Of a stretch of 45,205 bases of DNA, positions 1 to 6,374 are shown piece by piece; within the stretch, counting starts at the first letter, position 1; every line of letters begins with the position of its first letter. Source of the DNA: Flavobacteriaceae bacterium (lineage in GTDB: Bacteria > Bacteroidota > Bacteroidia > Flavobacteriales > Flavobacteriaceae). The DNA lies in assembly GCA_947371275.1 (NCBI GenBank), contig CANBOV010000011.1:1-45205 (forward strand). Reading direction: 5' to 3'. The notes below the pieces were generated by a model. It searched no databases. It was given only the letters and a program-made list of their open reading frames with translations, and was not told the DNA's origin. A program made the position numbers and the translations under genes.

Positions 1-52
1 GCGGGAAAGACAAGCGATGGAAGTGACTGCGTGAGCGTGACGCTTGCGCTAG

Positions 53-118
53 CGAAGTATTATGTAAATTTTATGGATTATAGTGTAAGAGACTGTTGTG
101 GTGTAGCGTTTACCTTTG
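53..118 (+). promoter_or_regulatory. Shared-architecture promoter, site 8 (rightward)
   Basis: Rightward copy of the promoter found seven times on the other strand. The upstream box at 53-67 ends in TTATGTAA; the second core is TAGTGTAA at 81-88, exactly 21 bp later; the -7 element TACCTTTG lies at 111-118. TTTG falls at positions 63-66 counted from the box start, the same offset as in the leftward sites. The GTGKGAAT half is degenerate here, so this is the weakest upstream box. It would start transcription just before the small secreted-protein gene at 154. Confidence 0.5.
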
Positions 119-153
119 GTATGGGAATAGTAGGCCTGTTAAACGATATGATT

Positions 154-513
154 ATGAAAATGAAGTATGCTTGGATGATGGTCTTTTTTCTTTTTACGCC
201 TGTTAAAGATTTGGCTCAGAATGCTGTTGCTGCTAAAGCGGTTGCGGTGTCGCGGTATTTATATTTTCCGAATATGGAAGCTTATTTTGATTTAAACTTG
301 AAGGTTTATCTCTATAAAGCCAATGGCGTTTGGGTAAGTACCCCGACGATGGCGCAAAATTACCGTGGTTATTGTGTTCGTAATGGGTATAATGTACCTC
401 TTGAAGGTTATACCGGTGAAACCCCTTATTTAGAGTTGGTTGCCCACAAACTACGCTACCCCGCCAATTTTTCGAGTAAACGCCGACCAAAAGTAATGGT
501 TGCCACTGATTAG
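154..513 (+). CDS. Small secreted protein, hypothetical
   Basis: About 119 residues. The N-terminus MKMKYAWMMVFFLFTP resembles a signal peptide, followed by an aromatic-rich mature part with YLYFPNMEAYFDL, GYTGETPYLEL and a basic end. I do not recognise a named family, though short exported proteins of this look are common in Flavobacterium; the function is unknown. The frame is open upstream to 31, but a -7 element at 111-118 lies inside that extension, so the start is placed among the clustered ATGs at 148, 154 and 160; 154 is chosen to give a basic n-region. It is the only rightward gene in the first 19 kb and appears to belong to the same regulon as its leftward neighbours. A hairpin terminator follows. 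Confidence 0.6.
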   Translation: MKMKYAWMMVFFLFTPVKDLAQNAVAAKAVAVSRYLYFPNMEAYFDLNLKVYLYKANGVWVSTPTMAQNYRGYCVRNGYNVPLEGYTGETPYLELVAHKLRYPANFSSKRRPKVMVATD

Positions 514-539
514 TGCTTGCAATGCTAAATACGAAATAA

Positions 540-590
540 GGAACAAAATGCAGTAGCCGAGTGCTAACGAATTTTGTTCCTGTTTTTTTG
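540..590 (+). terminator. Rho-independent terminator
   Basis: Ten-base inverted repeat GGAACAAAAT (540-549) and ATTTTGTTCC (571-580), followed by a T-run at 582-589. It ends the small secreted-protein gene. The loop is long (21 nt). Confidence 0.65.
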
Positions 591-726
591 TGGTTCTGTG
601 GAGTTGTGTTGCTTGTACCATGATGCTAATTTTTTTTAATTTGGAGTAGGTGTTGTATAAAATTCCAAAATATCAAATTCCAAATTCCAAAGAAGTATTA
701 AGTATTAAGACAAGGGGGTTTATGGG

Positions 727-757
727 TTCCCGCCTTCGCGGGAATGACAAATAATGG
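727..757. repeat. REP-like palindromic repeat, copy 1
   Basis: A CCCGC-CTTC-GCGGG hairpin core followed by AATGACAAATAATGG. The same unit recurs at 814-842. It lies in the roughly 330-bp gene-free stretch 514-845, which otherwise holds the terminator at 540-590 and nothing else I can identify. Confidence 0.7.
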
Positions 758-813
758 AACGTTTTTATTGCGCTTTGCTCTATCAGTTGTCTTGTCTTAG
801 GACGAGACTCGAG

Positions 814-842
814 TCCGCCTACGCGGGAATGACAAATAATGG
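814..842. repeat. REP-like palindromic repeat, copy 2
   Basis: Second copy with a one-base change in the loop (CTAC instead of CTTC) and an identical GCGGGAATGACAAATAATGG tail. It sits directly after the stop codon of the leftward gene ending at 846, as expected for a 3'-end extragenic repeat. Confidence 0.7.
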
Positions 843-845
843 TAA

Positions 846-1178
846 TTATGTATTGTTGTGTTTGCTTGGGCTTAGTTTGTTTAGGATGTTGAGGACAAGG
901 TTGCTTACTATTTTCTTGATGGGTTTTTGTAAGAGCGCCAGAACGCTGTTGTGTGATAACCAATTGGCGGTTAGGTTGACTGCGCCTTGGAGTATATCGG
1001 TTTTACCTTCGGAGGTGGTGAGGGCATCCTTTACGGTTTTTTTGAGTTGGTATAGTGGGTTTAGCTCCTCTAATGTTTGATGGAACTGCATTTTTAGATT
1101 CTGAAGTTCGCGGGCTTGTTGTAGTTCGAGACCGATGATGCGCTCCCGAAGGATGTCTGTTTCGTGGCGGTTTTTCAT
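846..1178 (-). CDS. Conserved small protein of the stress cluster, hypothetical
   Basis: About 110 residues, no clear family. The N-terminal half is charged and probably helical/coiled (LRERIIGLELQQARELQNLK); the C-terminal half is more hydrophobic and amphipathic (NSVLALLQKPIKKIVSNLVL), which suggests peripheral membrane association. The frame extends upstream to 1229, but that would overlap the preceding gene, which stops at 1189; the internal Met at 1178 leaves a 10-bp gap and is preferred. It is the last gene of a leftward operon with lipoprotein, lmo0937-like, YtxH and holin-like genes, so a role in envelope stress is inferred from context only. Confidence 0.6.
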   Translation of the reverse strand: MKNRHETDILRERIIGLELQQARELQNLKMQFHQTLEELNPLYQLKKTVKDALTTSEGKTDILQGAVNLTANWLSHNSVLALLQKPIKKIVSNLVLNILNKLSPSKHNNT

Positions 1179-1188
1179 GGGTATAGGC

Positions 1189-1539
1189 TTACTGTTTTGG
1201 GAGGTCAAAACTTTTGATGATGAAATCACTCATTTTGATTTTGATCCAGGGTTTTCTGAAGCGGTAGGTTAGGAGACCGATGAACATAAAAAAGGTTCCC
1301 ATGATTAGAAATCCATAGGCCGTTTTTCCTGTGATTTCGCCCAACCATAAAGAGGCACCCACGGTGAATAGCAGTAGAACTATCGCTATTATTAAGGTCA
1401 AAATTAGTTTTACGGCTAATAAGGAAAATAGCGCAGCCGTTTCATAAATCGCGTAGTATCTATACAACTCAAATGACGTTTTGCTGTAGTGTTCTATTCT
1501 TTCGATTAGGTTTTCGATAGTGTTGGCGCTATTTTCCAT
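1189..1539 (-). CDS. Phage-holin-superfamily-III-like membrane protein
   Basis: 116 residues. A helical N-terminus (about 1-40) is followed by two long hydrophobic segments (about 36-65 and 72-92) and a short basic tail (RFRKPWIKIK). This two-helix layout matches the holin superfamily III / putative Actinobacterial Holin-X family, which in non-phage settings occurs beside YtxH genes. No phage genes are nearby, so a host membrane/stress role is more likely than lysis. It sits between the YtxH gene (21 bp upstream) and the last gene of the operon. Confidence 0.7.
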   Translation of the reverse strand: MENSANTIENLIERIEHYSKTSFELYRYYAIYETAALFSLLAVKLILTLIIAIVLLLFTVGASLWLGEITGKTAYGFLIMGTFFMFIGLLTYRFRKPWIKIKMSDFIIKSFDLPKQ

Positions 1540-1560
1540 ATTTTTTAAAAGGTACTTTGG

Positions 1561-1800
1561 TTATCTTTCTTGATGATCTGAAACAAACTCTTTGGCTTCC
1601 TCCATTACATTTTCATATTTGGTGGCTATATCACTGTATAGGCCTTCAAATTTGTTTTTAAGGTCTTTGGTATAATCCGTTCCTTTTTTCATGATTCTTT
1701 TGCGGGTTTTGGTTCCTTTGGCCGGTGCGAATAATACTCCGGCGATGGCGCCTACTGCGATTCCCCCTAATACACCTATAACTACTTTACTTGTGTTCAT
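1561..1800 (-). CDS. YtxH domain-containing protein
   Basis: 79 residues. Classic YtxH layout: an N-terminal glycine-rich membrane segment (VVIGVLGGIAVGAIAGVLFA, about 6-25), the APAKGTKTRKRI motif, then a charged helix rich in Lys/Glu to the end. YtxH proteins are general-stress proteins of unknown biochemical role in many bacteria. Third or fourth gene of a leftward operon driven by the promoter at 2478-2543. Confidence 0.88.
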   Translation of the reverse strand: MNTSKVVIGVLGGIAVGAIAGVLFAPAKGTKTRKRIMKKGTDYTKDLKNKFEGLYSDIATKYENVMEEAKEFVSDHQER

Positions 1801-1833
1801 AACATTATTTATTTAATTATTATTAATTCTTGT

Positions 1834-1986
1834 TTAAACCCTTTTGCCTTGAATTAAGCGCAATAGGATGGCTATTACCGCGATGATTAAAAGGATGTGA
1901 ATGATGCCACCAGCATTGTATGCAAAAAATCCGATAGCCCACATGATGATTAGCACGACGGCAATGGTATAGAGGATGTTGCTCAT
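1834..1986 (-). CDS. lmo0937-family small membrane protein
   Basis: A 50-residue protein found by translating the leftward strand between YtxH and the lipoprotein gene. It begins MSNILYTIAVVLIIMWAIGF and ends LLRLIQGKRV. Two hydrophobic helices are separated by a short NAGGIIH turn, the hallmark of the lmo0937 family. Its start is 5 bp beyond the stop of the lipoprotein gene, so they are cotranscribed. The family is associated with stress operons; the molecular function is unknown. Confidence 0.85.
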   Translation of the reverse strand: MSNILYTIAVVLIIMWAIGFFAYNAGGIIHILLIIAVIAILLRLIQGKRV

Positions 1987-1991
1987 GATTT

Positions 1992-2456
1992 CTATTTTTT
2001 ATTGTTTACCGTTAAATCTTTGAATGCATTCCCTAGTTCGGTCATGTCAGAACCAAACTCTCTTTTGAATGATTCCCAATCGGTTTGATTGTTTTCGTAG
2101 TTGTTTATGCGTATTCTAAGTGCTTCATTTTTGGAGGCCAATTCGTCGATGCTTTTGGAATAGGACGCATCGAAGTTGGTTCCCGGTTTTTGGCGTGCTT
2201 TTCGCAGATCGACAATTCGGACTTCGTTTTTGGCAATGGTGGTTAGGGCTTCTGTTTTATAGGTTTGCCATTCGGCGTCATTCGCTTTGGCGACGGCATC
2301 ATTGGTGTTTTCGTCCTTGGTTTCTTTGAGGTCTTCCTTGGCTTCCGTCACATTTTGGGTGGCGTCTGCTTCTTTTTCAGAATTGGATTTGCAACTGAAT
2401 AAAGTGGACCCGAAAATTAAGGCGGTAAGGGCGAGCATGTGAACTGATTTTTTCAT
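1992..2456 (-). CDS. Lipoprotein, stress-cluster hypothetical
   Basis: About 154 residues. The signal peptide MKKSVHMLALTALIFGS is followed by lipobox LFSC, so it is an outer- or inner-membrane lipoprotein. The mature part is almost wholly helical and charged (Asp/Glu/Lys rich), with a region around ELASKNEALRIRINNYENN that looks like a coiled coil. The frame is open to 2480, but those codons overlap the -7 element of the promoter at 2478-2543; Met at 2456 gives a proper signal peptide. First gene of the lipoprotein-lmo0937-YtxH-holin operon. Function unknown; an envelope-stress spacer or sensor is a guess. Confidence 0.75.
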   Translation of the reverse strand: MKKSVHMLALTALIFGSTLFSCKSNSEKEADATQNVTEAKEDLKETKDENTNDAVAKANDAEWQTYKTEALTTIAKNEVRIVDLRKARQKPGTNFDASYSKSIDELASKNEALRIRINNYENNQTDWESFKREFGSDMTELGNAFKDLTVNNKK

Positions 2457-2477
2457 GAGTAGTATTTTTTTGTAGTA

Positions 2478-2543
2478 CAAAGTTGGCTTCGAAAGCCTTA
2501 TTTTGACTTATATAATTTGTGAATAGAATTGTATTATTCCCAC
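2478..2543 (-). promoter_or_regulatory. Shared-architecture promoter, site 1
   Basis: On the leftward strand: box 1 GTGGGAATAATACAA (2529-2543), second core TTATATAA (2508-2515) 21 bp further on, and -7 element AACTTTG with TTTG at 2478-2481. Box 1 abuts the stop codon of the iron-permease-like gene at 2544. Start codon of the lipoprotein gene follows about 22 bp after TTTG. Confidence 0.75.
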
Positions 2544-2969
2544 TTATAAATTATCCTTTTTATTTTTGAATTCTTCGCTGATGGCTTGGTCTTCTGTTTC
2601 GGCCATTTCTTCTAGGTCGATGTATTCCTTGGAGAGGGCTCTGATTTCGTATTCGGTTTTCTCGCTGGTGTGCATAACGGAATTGTTTGCCGTATCGGTA
2701 GAGGAGATGAGTTCGTTCATTTTTAAATGCACTAGGGCCGAGTAGCGGTTGAACGATTTTTGGATGATGAATAGGCTTAAGAAGGTAGTTCCGAAGATGA
2801 AGTCGCCAATGTTTTGGTGCATGTCATTGGAAACGAACATACCTGTAGTCCACCAAAAAATTACTAAGCCCAAGGCCAAAATGAAGGTGATTGAATTGCC
2901 TAGGATTTTGGTGGCGTGCGCGGTAAGTTTTTCGAAATAGCGTTCAATATTGGCATATATTTTATTCAT
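2544..2969 (-). CDS. Low-affinity iron permease family protein
   Basis: 141 residues, short for a transporter. Two transmembrane helices (about 25-45 and 55-72, the first with ALGLVIFWWTTG) are followed by a charged cytosolic tail containing HLKMNELISSTDTANNS. This combination, ending in a helix with EYIDLEE, is typical of the bacterial low-affinity iron permease family (Fe_permease domain). Whether these bacterial proteins transport iron is not established. It lies 18 bp from the gene ending at 2988, in a unit with the small helical proteins. Confidence 0.8.
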   Translation of the reverse strand: MNKIYANIERYFEKLTAHATKILGNSITFILALGLVIFWWTTGMFVSNDMHQNIGDFIFGTTFLSLFIIQKSFNRYSALVHLKMNELISSTDTANNSVMHTSEKTEYEIRALSKEYIDLEEMAETEDQAISEEFKNKKDNL

Positions 2970-2987
2970 AGGAAGGGCATGCTTTAT

Positions 2988-3188
2988 TTATTTGGGGCGA
3001 TAACTTTTTAGAATGGCGTTTAGGGAGTTGTAGTAGTCTTGTAATACTTTTTGCGTGATTACAGGATTGGCCACATTGGGTAGGGTAATGTCCATTTCGT
3101 TTAAGTATTTCGATAATTCAGGGTGAACGTCTCTTATGGTCATTGTGATGGCTACGATTTCTTCGGTGGTCTGTTGTACTAATTTCAT
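2988..3188 (-). CDS. Small helical protein, hypothetical
   Basis: 66 residues starting MKLVQQTTEEIVAITMTIRD, with no recognised family. It looks like a soluble helical protein. An upstream frame extends to 3212, but those codons lie in the terminator hairpin at 3201-3227, so Met at 3188 is the better start. No strong ribosome-binding site is visible. Placement right behind a terminator means its expression probably depends on read-through. Confidence 0.6.
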   Translation of the reverse strand: MKLVQQTTEEIVAITMTIRDVHPELSKYLNEMDITLPNVANPVITQKVLQDYYNSLNAILKSYRPK

Positions 3189-3200
3189 GAGTGTTTGTTT

Positions 3201-3227
3201 TAAAAAAAGCACCCGGGGGAGGGTGCT
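3201..3227 (-). terminator. Leftward terminator/attenuator-like hairpin
   Basis: Stem AGCACCC/GGGTGCT (3208-3214 and 3221-3227) with a six-base loop, followed on the leftward strand by a run of seven T (3202-3208). It ends the gene at 3252-3506 but lies only 13 bp before the start codon of the next leftward gene, so it may act as partial terminator. Confidence 0.75.
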
Positions 3228-3251
3228 AAAGTCGATTGATGAATGACGGTA

Positions 3252-3506
3252 TTACTTTTCGGCGGTAGCATATTTTTTCAGGATCTTTTTCTGGAGTTTT
3301 TGGGCTAAGGAAGTTTGTCCTTTGGCTTTCATACTGCATCCACAGGCCGTGTCTTTATTACCGCCTTCAAACTGTTTGGCAGCTTCTTTCAAGTGCACGG
3401 CTGCGGCTTCTAGATGGTTAGCTGCTTTGGTATGATTGGCTACTACTTTACGGTTTTTGGATGCTGCATCTTTTACCTTTTTAACTTTTTTGATTTCGTC
3501 TAACAT
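3252..3506 (-). CDS. Small lysine/alanine-rich helical protein
   Basis: 84 residues, very rich in Lys and Ala, predicted entirely helical (ANHLEAAAVHLKEAAKQF). It contains a CGC dipeptide cluster (DTACGCSMKAKGQ) that could bind metal or form a disulfide. No family recognised. It has its own copy of the shared promoter (3547-3611) and is followed by a strong terminator, so it is likely an abundant, separately controlled product of the regulon. A DNA- or membrane-associated stress protein would fit the composition but is only a guess. Confidence 0.65.
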   Translation of the reverse strand: MLDEIKKVKKVKDAASKNRKVVANHTKAANHLEAAAVHLKEAAKQFEGGNKDTACGCSMKAKGQTSLAQKLQKKILKKYATAEK

Positions 3507-3546
3507 GATGGAAAATTTTAGCTTGCAAATTTATTTTTGCACCCTA

Positions 3547-3611
3547 CAAAGGTCGGATACCTGGGAAGGCTCATCTTGTATAATGTTGACTATAAGTTAT
3601 ATGATTCCCAT
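3547..3611 (-). promoter_or_regulatory. Shared-architecture promoter, site 2
   Basis: Leftward strand: box 1 ATGGGAATCATATAA (3597-3611), second core TTATACAA (3576-3583) at 21-bp spacing, and -7 element GACCTTTG with TTTG at 3547-3550. It begins 10 bp from the stop of the MCE gene, with no terminator between, so it works as an internal promoter. Confidence 0.78.
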
Positions 3612-3620
3612 TTTTACTGC

Positions 3621-4352
3621 TTAGGAGTTAGTCATTATTTTTTTATTTTTTTCTTTTTCAATTAGTTTTAGTTTTTTGGCTTCTGCTTTTTCTTTCTTAC
3701 GGAAGTAGCCCCGAAGAAGGAAGTTATGTTTGGCTGCTTCCATGTTTTCGTCTAGCCCTTTGCTGGCGCTGTTGATGTTTTTTAGCGTAGCATCTAGTGA
3801 TTTACCCATTTGCTTGTCGTTTACTAGTTTGGAGAGCACGCTATTTTTATTGTTCATTTTGGATGTGAATTCGGCCAATTGAGAGGTAATTACTTGTGCA
3901 TTATCGACACTTACTTTGATGCCTTTTAGGATGTCTTCCATTTCGATGGCATTGGTAGAGGAAAGAACATCGTTATCTTTTACGATGGTCGTTGATTTGG
4001 TACCTGGAGAAATGGTTAGCACTTTATCACCCATTAATCCGTCAGAGCCAATACTAGTTATGGCATCTTTTTTTAGGTATTGTCGGACTTCCCCTTTGAC
4101 GATGAACAGTACGACTACAGAGGAATCAGACACAAAGTCAATGGCTTTTACCGAGCCTATGTTGATGCCAGAGAAGCGGACATTGTTGCCTACTTTTAGG
4201 CCACTGACATTTTTGAAATGCGAGCGAAGACGGAAAGTGTCTCCGAACATGTTTTTATTCTTCCCTACAAAATAGATGGCGGCCGTGGTGAGCACTAGGC
4301 CGATGATGACGAAGAGTCCTAGTTTCCATATGTAACCTGTTTTTTTGATCAT
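3621..4352 (-). CDS. MCE/MlaD-family lipid-transport protein
   Basis: 243 residues. One N-terminal transmembrane helix (about 10-28, LGLFVIIGLVLTTAAIYFVG), then a single MCE domain (about 38-118) with LRSHFKNVSGLKVGNNVRFSG, and a helical C-terminal tail ending in a lysine-rich stretch. MCE proteins form hexameric rings that bind phospholipid in the periplasm for an ABC transporter. Its start overlaps the stop of the ATPase gene by 4 bp, and the permease gene precedes that, giving the normal Mla core set. MlaB and MlaC are not seen nearby, as is usual in Bacteroidota. Confidence 0.9.
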   Translation of the reverse strand: MIKKTGYIWKLGLFVIIGLVLTTAAIYFVGKNKNMFGDTFRLRSHFKNVSGLKVGNNVRFSGINIGSVKAIDFVSDSSVVVLFIVKGEVRQYLKKDAITSIGSDGLMGDKVLTISPGTKSTTIVKDNDVLSSTNAIEMEDILKGIKVSVDNAQVITSQLAEFTSKMNNKNSVLSKLVNDKQMGKSLDATLKNINSASKGLDENMEAAKHNFLLRGYFRKKEKAEAKKLKLIEKEKNKKIMTNS

Positions 4353-5107
4353 GATTTTGGTATTTTAGGTTCTTTAAAAAAGGATTGCACCCAAGTATCT
4401 TTGCTGTTTTCTAGTTCGGCATAAGAACCTTCGGCGTTGATGCGGCCGTCTTTTAGAATGAGGATGCGTTTGCCGTTTCGTTTGGCACAGGCCATATCGT
4501 GGGTAATGATAATGGAGGTTGTTTTATTTTTTTGTTGGAGTCCGACGATTAATTCGCTAATTTCTCTGGCGGTTATGGTGTCTAGTCCTGAGGTGGGTTC
4601 GTCGTAAAGTATGATATCAGGTTTGGTAATTAGGGTGCGCGCTAGTCCGATTCGTTTGCGCATGCCGCCGGATAATTCGGAGGGCATTTTGTCTATGGCT
4701 TCTAGGAGTCCGACATTATCGAGCGCTTCAGTGATTTTGAGTTCGATTTCCTTTTTGTCGAGTGCTTTGTTGTGGTGTTTTAGCGCGAAGGTTAGGTTTT
4801 GGCGCACTGACATTGAGTCGTATAGGGCACCATTTTGGAACATAAAGCCGATGCGTACCCGTATGTTGTTGAGGTCATGGTTATTTAGGTTAGTGATGTC
4901 TACGCCCCAGATTTTTATTTTGCCACTATCGGCAGGCACTAAGCCTACAAGGCATTTGATCATTACTGATTTTCCAGAACCTGAGCGACCGAGAATGACC
5001 ACGTCTTCCCCTTGTTTGACCACGAGATTTACGCCATCGAGTACTTTGTTAATGCCAAAGGATTTGTGGAGGTTGGATAGGTCAATAATGGTTTCAGGGC
5101 TTTTCAT
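4349..5107 (-). CDS. ABC transporter ATPase, MlaF-like
   Basis: 252 residues. Walker A GRSGSGKS (about 40-47), Q-loop FMFQNG, signature LSGGM, Walker B IILYDEPTSGLD, and the H-loop in ITHDMACAKR are all present. The LSGGMRKR signature is typical of the MlaF/Ttg2A subfamily that energises retrograde phospholipid transport with an MlaE permease. It overlaps the MCE gene by 4 bp and lies 5 bp from the permease gene, so the three are translationally coupled. Confidence 0.92.
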   Translation of the reverse strand: MKSPETIIDLSNLHKSFGINKVLDGVNLVVKQGEDVVILGRSGSGKSVMIKCLVGLVPADSGKIKIWGVDITNLNNHDLNNIRVRIGFMFQNGALYDSMSVRQNLTFALKHHNKALDKKEIELKITEALDNVGLLEAIDKMPSELSGGMRKRIGLARTLITKPDIILYDEPTSGLDTITAREISELIVGLQQKNKTTSIIITHDMACAKRNGKRILILKDGRINAEGSYAELENSKDTWVQSFFKEPKIPKS

Positions 5108-5112
5108 AGCAT

Positions 5113-5871
5113 TTAAAATAGAAAATCGGTTATTTGGACGGCTAGCATGTCGAGGATGAAGATGGAAAGGGAGGCGGTCACTACGGCTGAATTGGCTGCA
5201 ATTCCGACACTCGCGGTACCATTGGCTGCATTGAACCCTTTATAGCATCCAATGAGTCCGATAAAAAACCCAAAAAAGAAGGTTTTAATTATGGCGGGGA
5301 GTATGTCTAGAAATTCGAGGTGTTCCATCACTCCCGCAAAGTAGCCGTATAAGCTGATGTCGCTGTGGATGTTGTAGCCAATGTAGCCACCATAAATCCC
5401 AACTAAATCGGCATAGATTACTAGAATAGGAATCATTAAGGTGGTGGCTAATATGCGTGTAACCACAAGGTATTTATAGGGGTTTACGGCAGACACTTCC
5501 ATGGCATCAATTTGTTCTGTTACTTTCATGGAACCTAGTTCGGCCCCAATACCTGAGGCGATTTTTCCGGCACAGATTAGGGCGGTGATGACTGGTGCAA
5601 TTTCGCGTATGAGCGAAAGCGATACCATGCCGGGCAACCAGGATTCGGCCCCAAATTTAGCCATAGTAGGACGTGACTGAATAGTGAGAACCAAACCCAT
5701 GATAAATCCCGTAATGGTGACTAGAGGCAATGATTTATAGCCAGTGGCATAGCATTGTCTCAGGAATTCGTTGATTTGAAACGGAGGTTTAAAAATTTCT
5801 TTAAAAAACCTCCCTGTAAAAAGCGCCATATTACCGGTTTCGGTAAAAACATTTTTGAGAGTCTTTGTCAC
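5113..5871 (-). CDS. MlaE-family ABC permease
   Basis: 252 residues. About five to six transmembrane segments with the MlaE signature: LREIAPVITALICAGKIASG followed by GAELGSMKVTEQIDAMEV. This EQIDAL-like element contacts the ATPase. It forms the inner-membrane channel of the MCE transporter that keeps the outer leaflet of the outer membrane low in phospholipid. It lies 19 bp after dps in a long leftward operon that also carries glycan genes, so lipid transport seems to be induced with the stress genes. Confidence 0.92.
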   Translation of the reverse strand: MTKTLKNVFTETGNMALFTGRFFKEIFKPPFQINEFLRQCYATGYKSLPLVTITGFIMGLVLTIQSRPTMAKFGAESWLPGMVSLSLIREIAPVITALICAGKIASGIGAELGSMKVTEQIDAMEVSAVNPYKYLVVTRILATTLMIPILVIYADLVGIYGGYIGYNIHSDISLYGYFAGVMEHLEFLDILPAIIKTFFFGFFIGLIGCYKGFNAANGTASVGIAANSAVVTASLSIFILDMLAVQITDFLF

Positions 5872-5890
5872 AATAGGAAGCGTTGGTTAT

Positions 5891-6367
5891 TTAACTCAAA
5901 TAGCGTCTAAGAATCCAGGCCATGGTTTCGTGTTGTTGGAGGATCTTCGTTAGCAAGTCGGCCGTCCCCGCATCATGATTAATCGTGGCACAAGAGTCGA
6001 TGTCTTTGCGGATTTCTACGATAAGCGATTCATTATCGTTAAGGAGTTCCAGTATCATTTCTTTTTGGGCGGGATAGTGGTTTTCATTTTCTTTTAATCG
6101 GGACAAGTTGGAAAATTCTTTCATGGTTCCTATGGTTTTGCTGCCTAGTTTGTTGATGCGTTCGGCCACTTCATCAATGATGGCTTCAAACTCGCTGTAT
6201 TGTGCTTCAAATAGCTTGTGGAGTTCCATAAAACTGTTTCCCATAATGTTCCAATGGAACTTACGGGTTTTGATGTATAGTGTCATTTCGTCTGCTAGTA
6301 AGGTCGAGAGAAGCGAGGTGCTTTTTTGCAAGTTGATTTCGGATATTCCTATTTTGGGTATCATCAT
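5891..6367 (-). CDS. dps: Dps-family DNA-binding ferritin-like protein
   Basis: 158 residues, usual length. The ferroxidase-centre motifs are visible: KFHWNIMGNSFMELHKLFE (the two His) and, about 12 residues on, EFEAIIDEVAERI (acidic ligands). Dps dodecamers oxidise and store iron with hydrogen peroxide and protect DNA in stress and stationary phase. There are two adjacent Met codons; 6367 and 6364 are equally possible starts. It sits 7 bp after the glycosyltransferase gene within the long operon that begins at 10078. Confidence 0.93.
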   Translation of the reverse strand: MMIPKIGISEINLQKSTSLLSTLLADEMTLYIKTRKFHWNIMGNSFMELHKLFEAQYSEFEAIIDEVAERINKLGSKTIGTMKEFSNLSRLKENENHYPAQKEMILELLNDNESLIVEIRKDIDSCATINHDAGTADLLTKILQQHETMAWILRRYLS

Positions 6368-6374
6368 GATGGGA

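Noticed and set aside
31..153. Upstream extension of the first gene to the ATG at 31
   Set aside because: A -7 element and the shared promoter cores lie inside it; the natural signal peptide begins at 148-160.
1189..1539. Holin-like gene as evidence of a prophage
   Set aside because: No other phage genes; its neighbours are YtxH and stress lipoprotein genes, the normal non-phage context.
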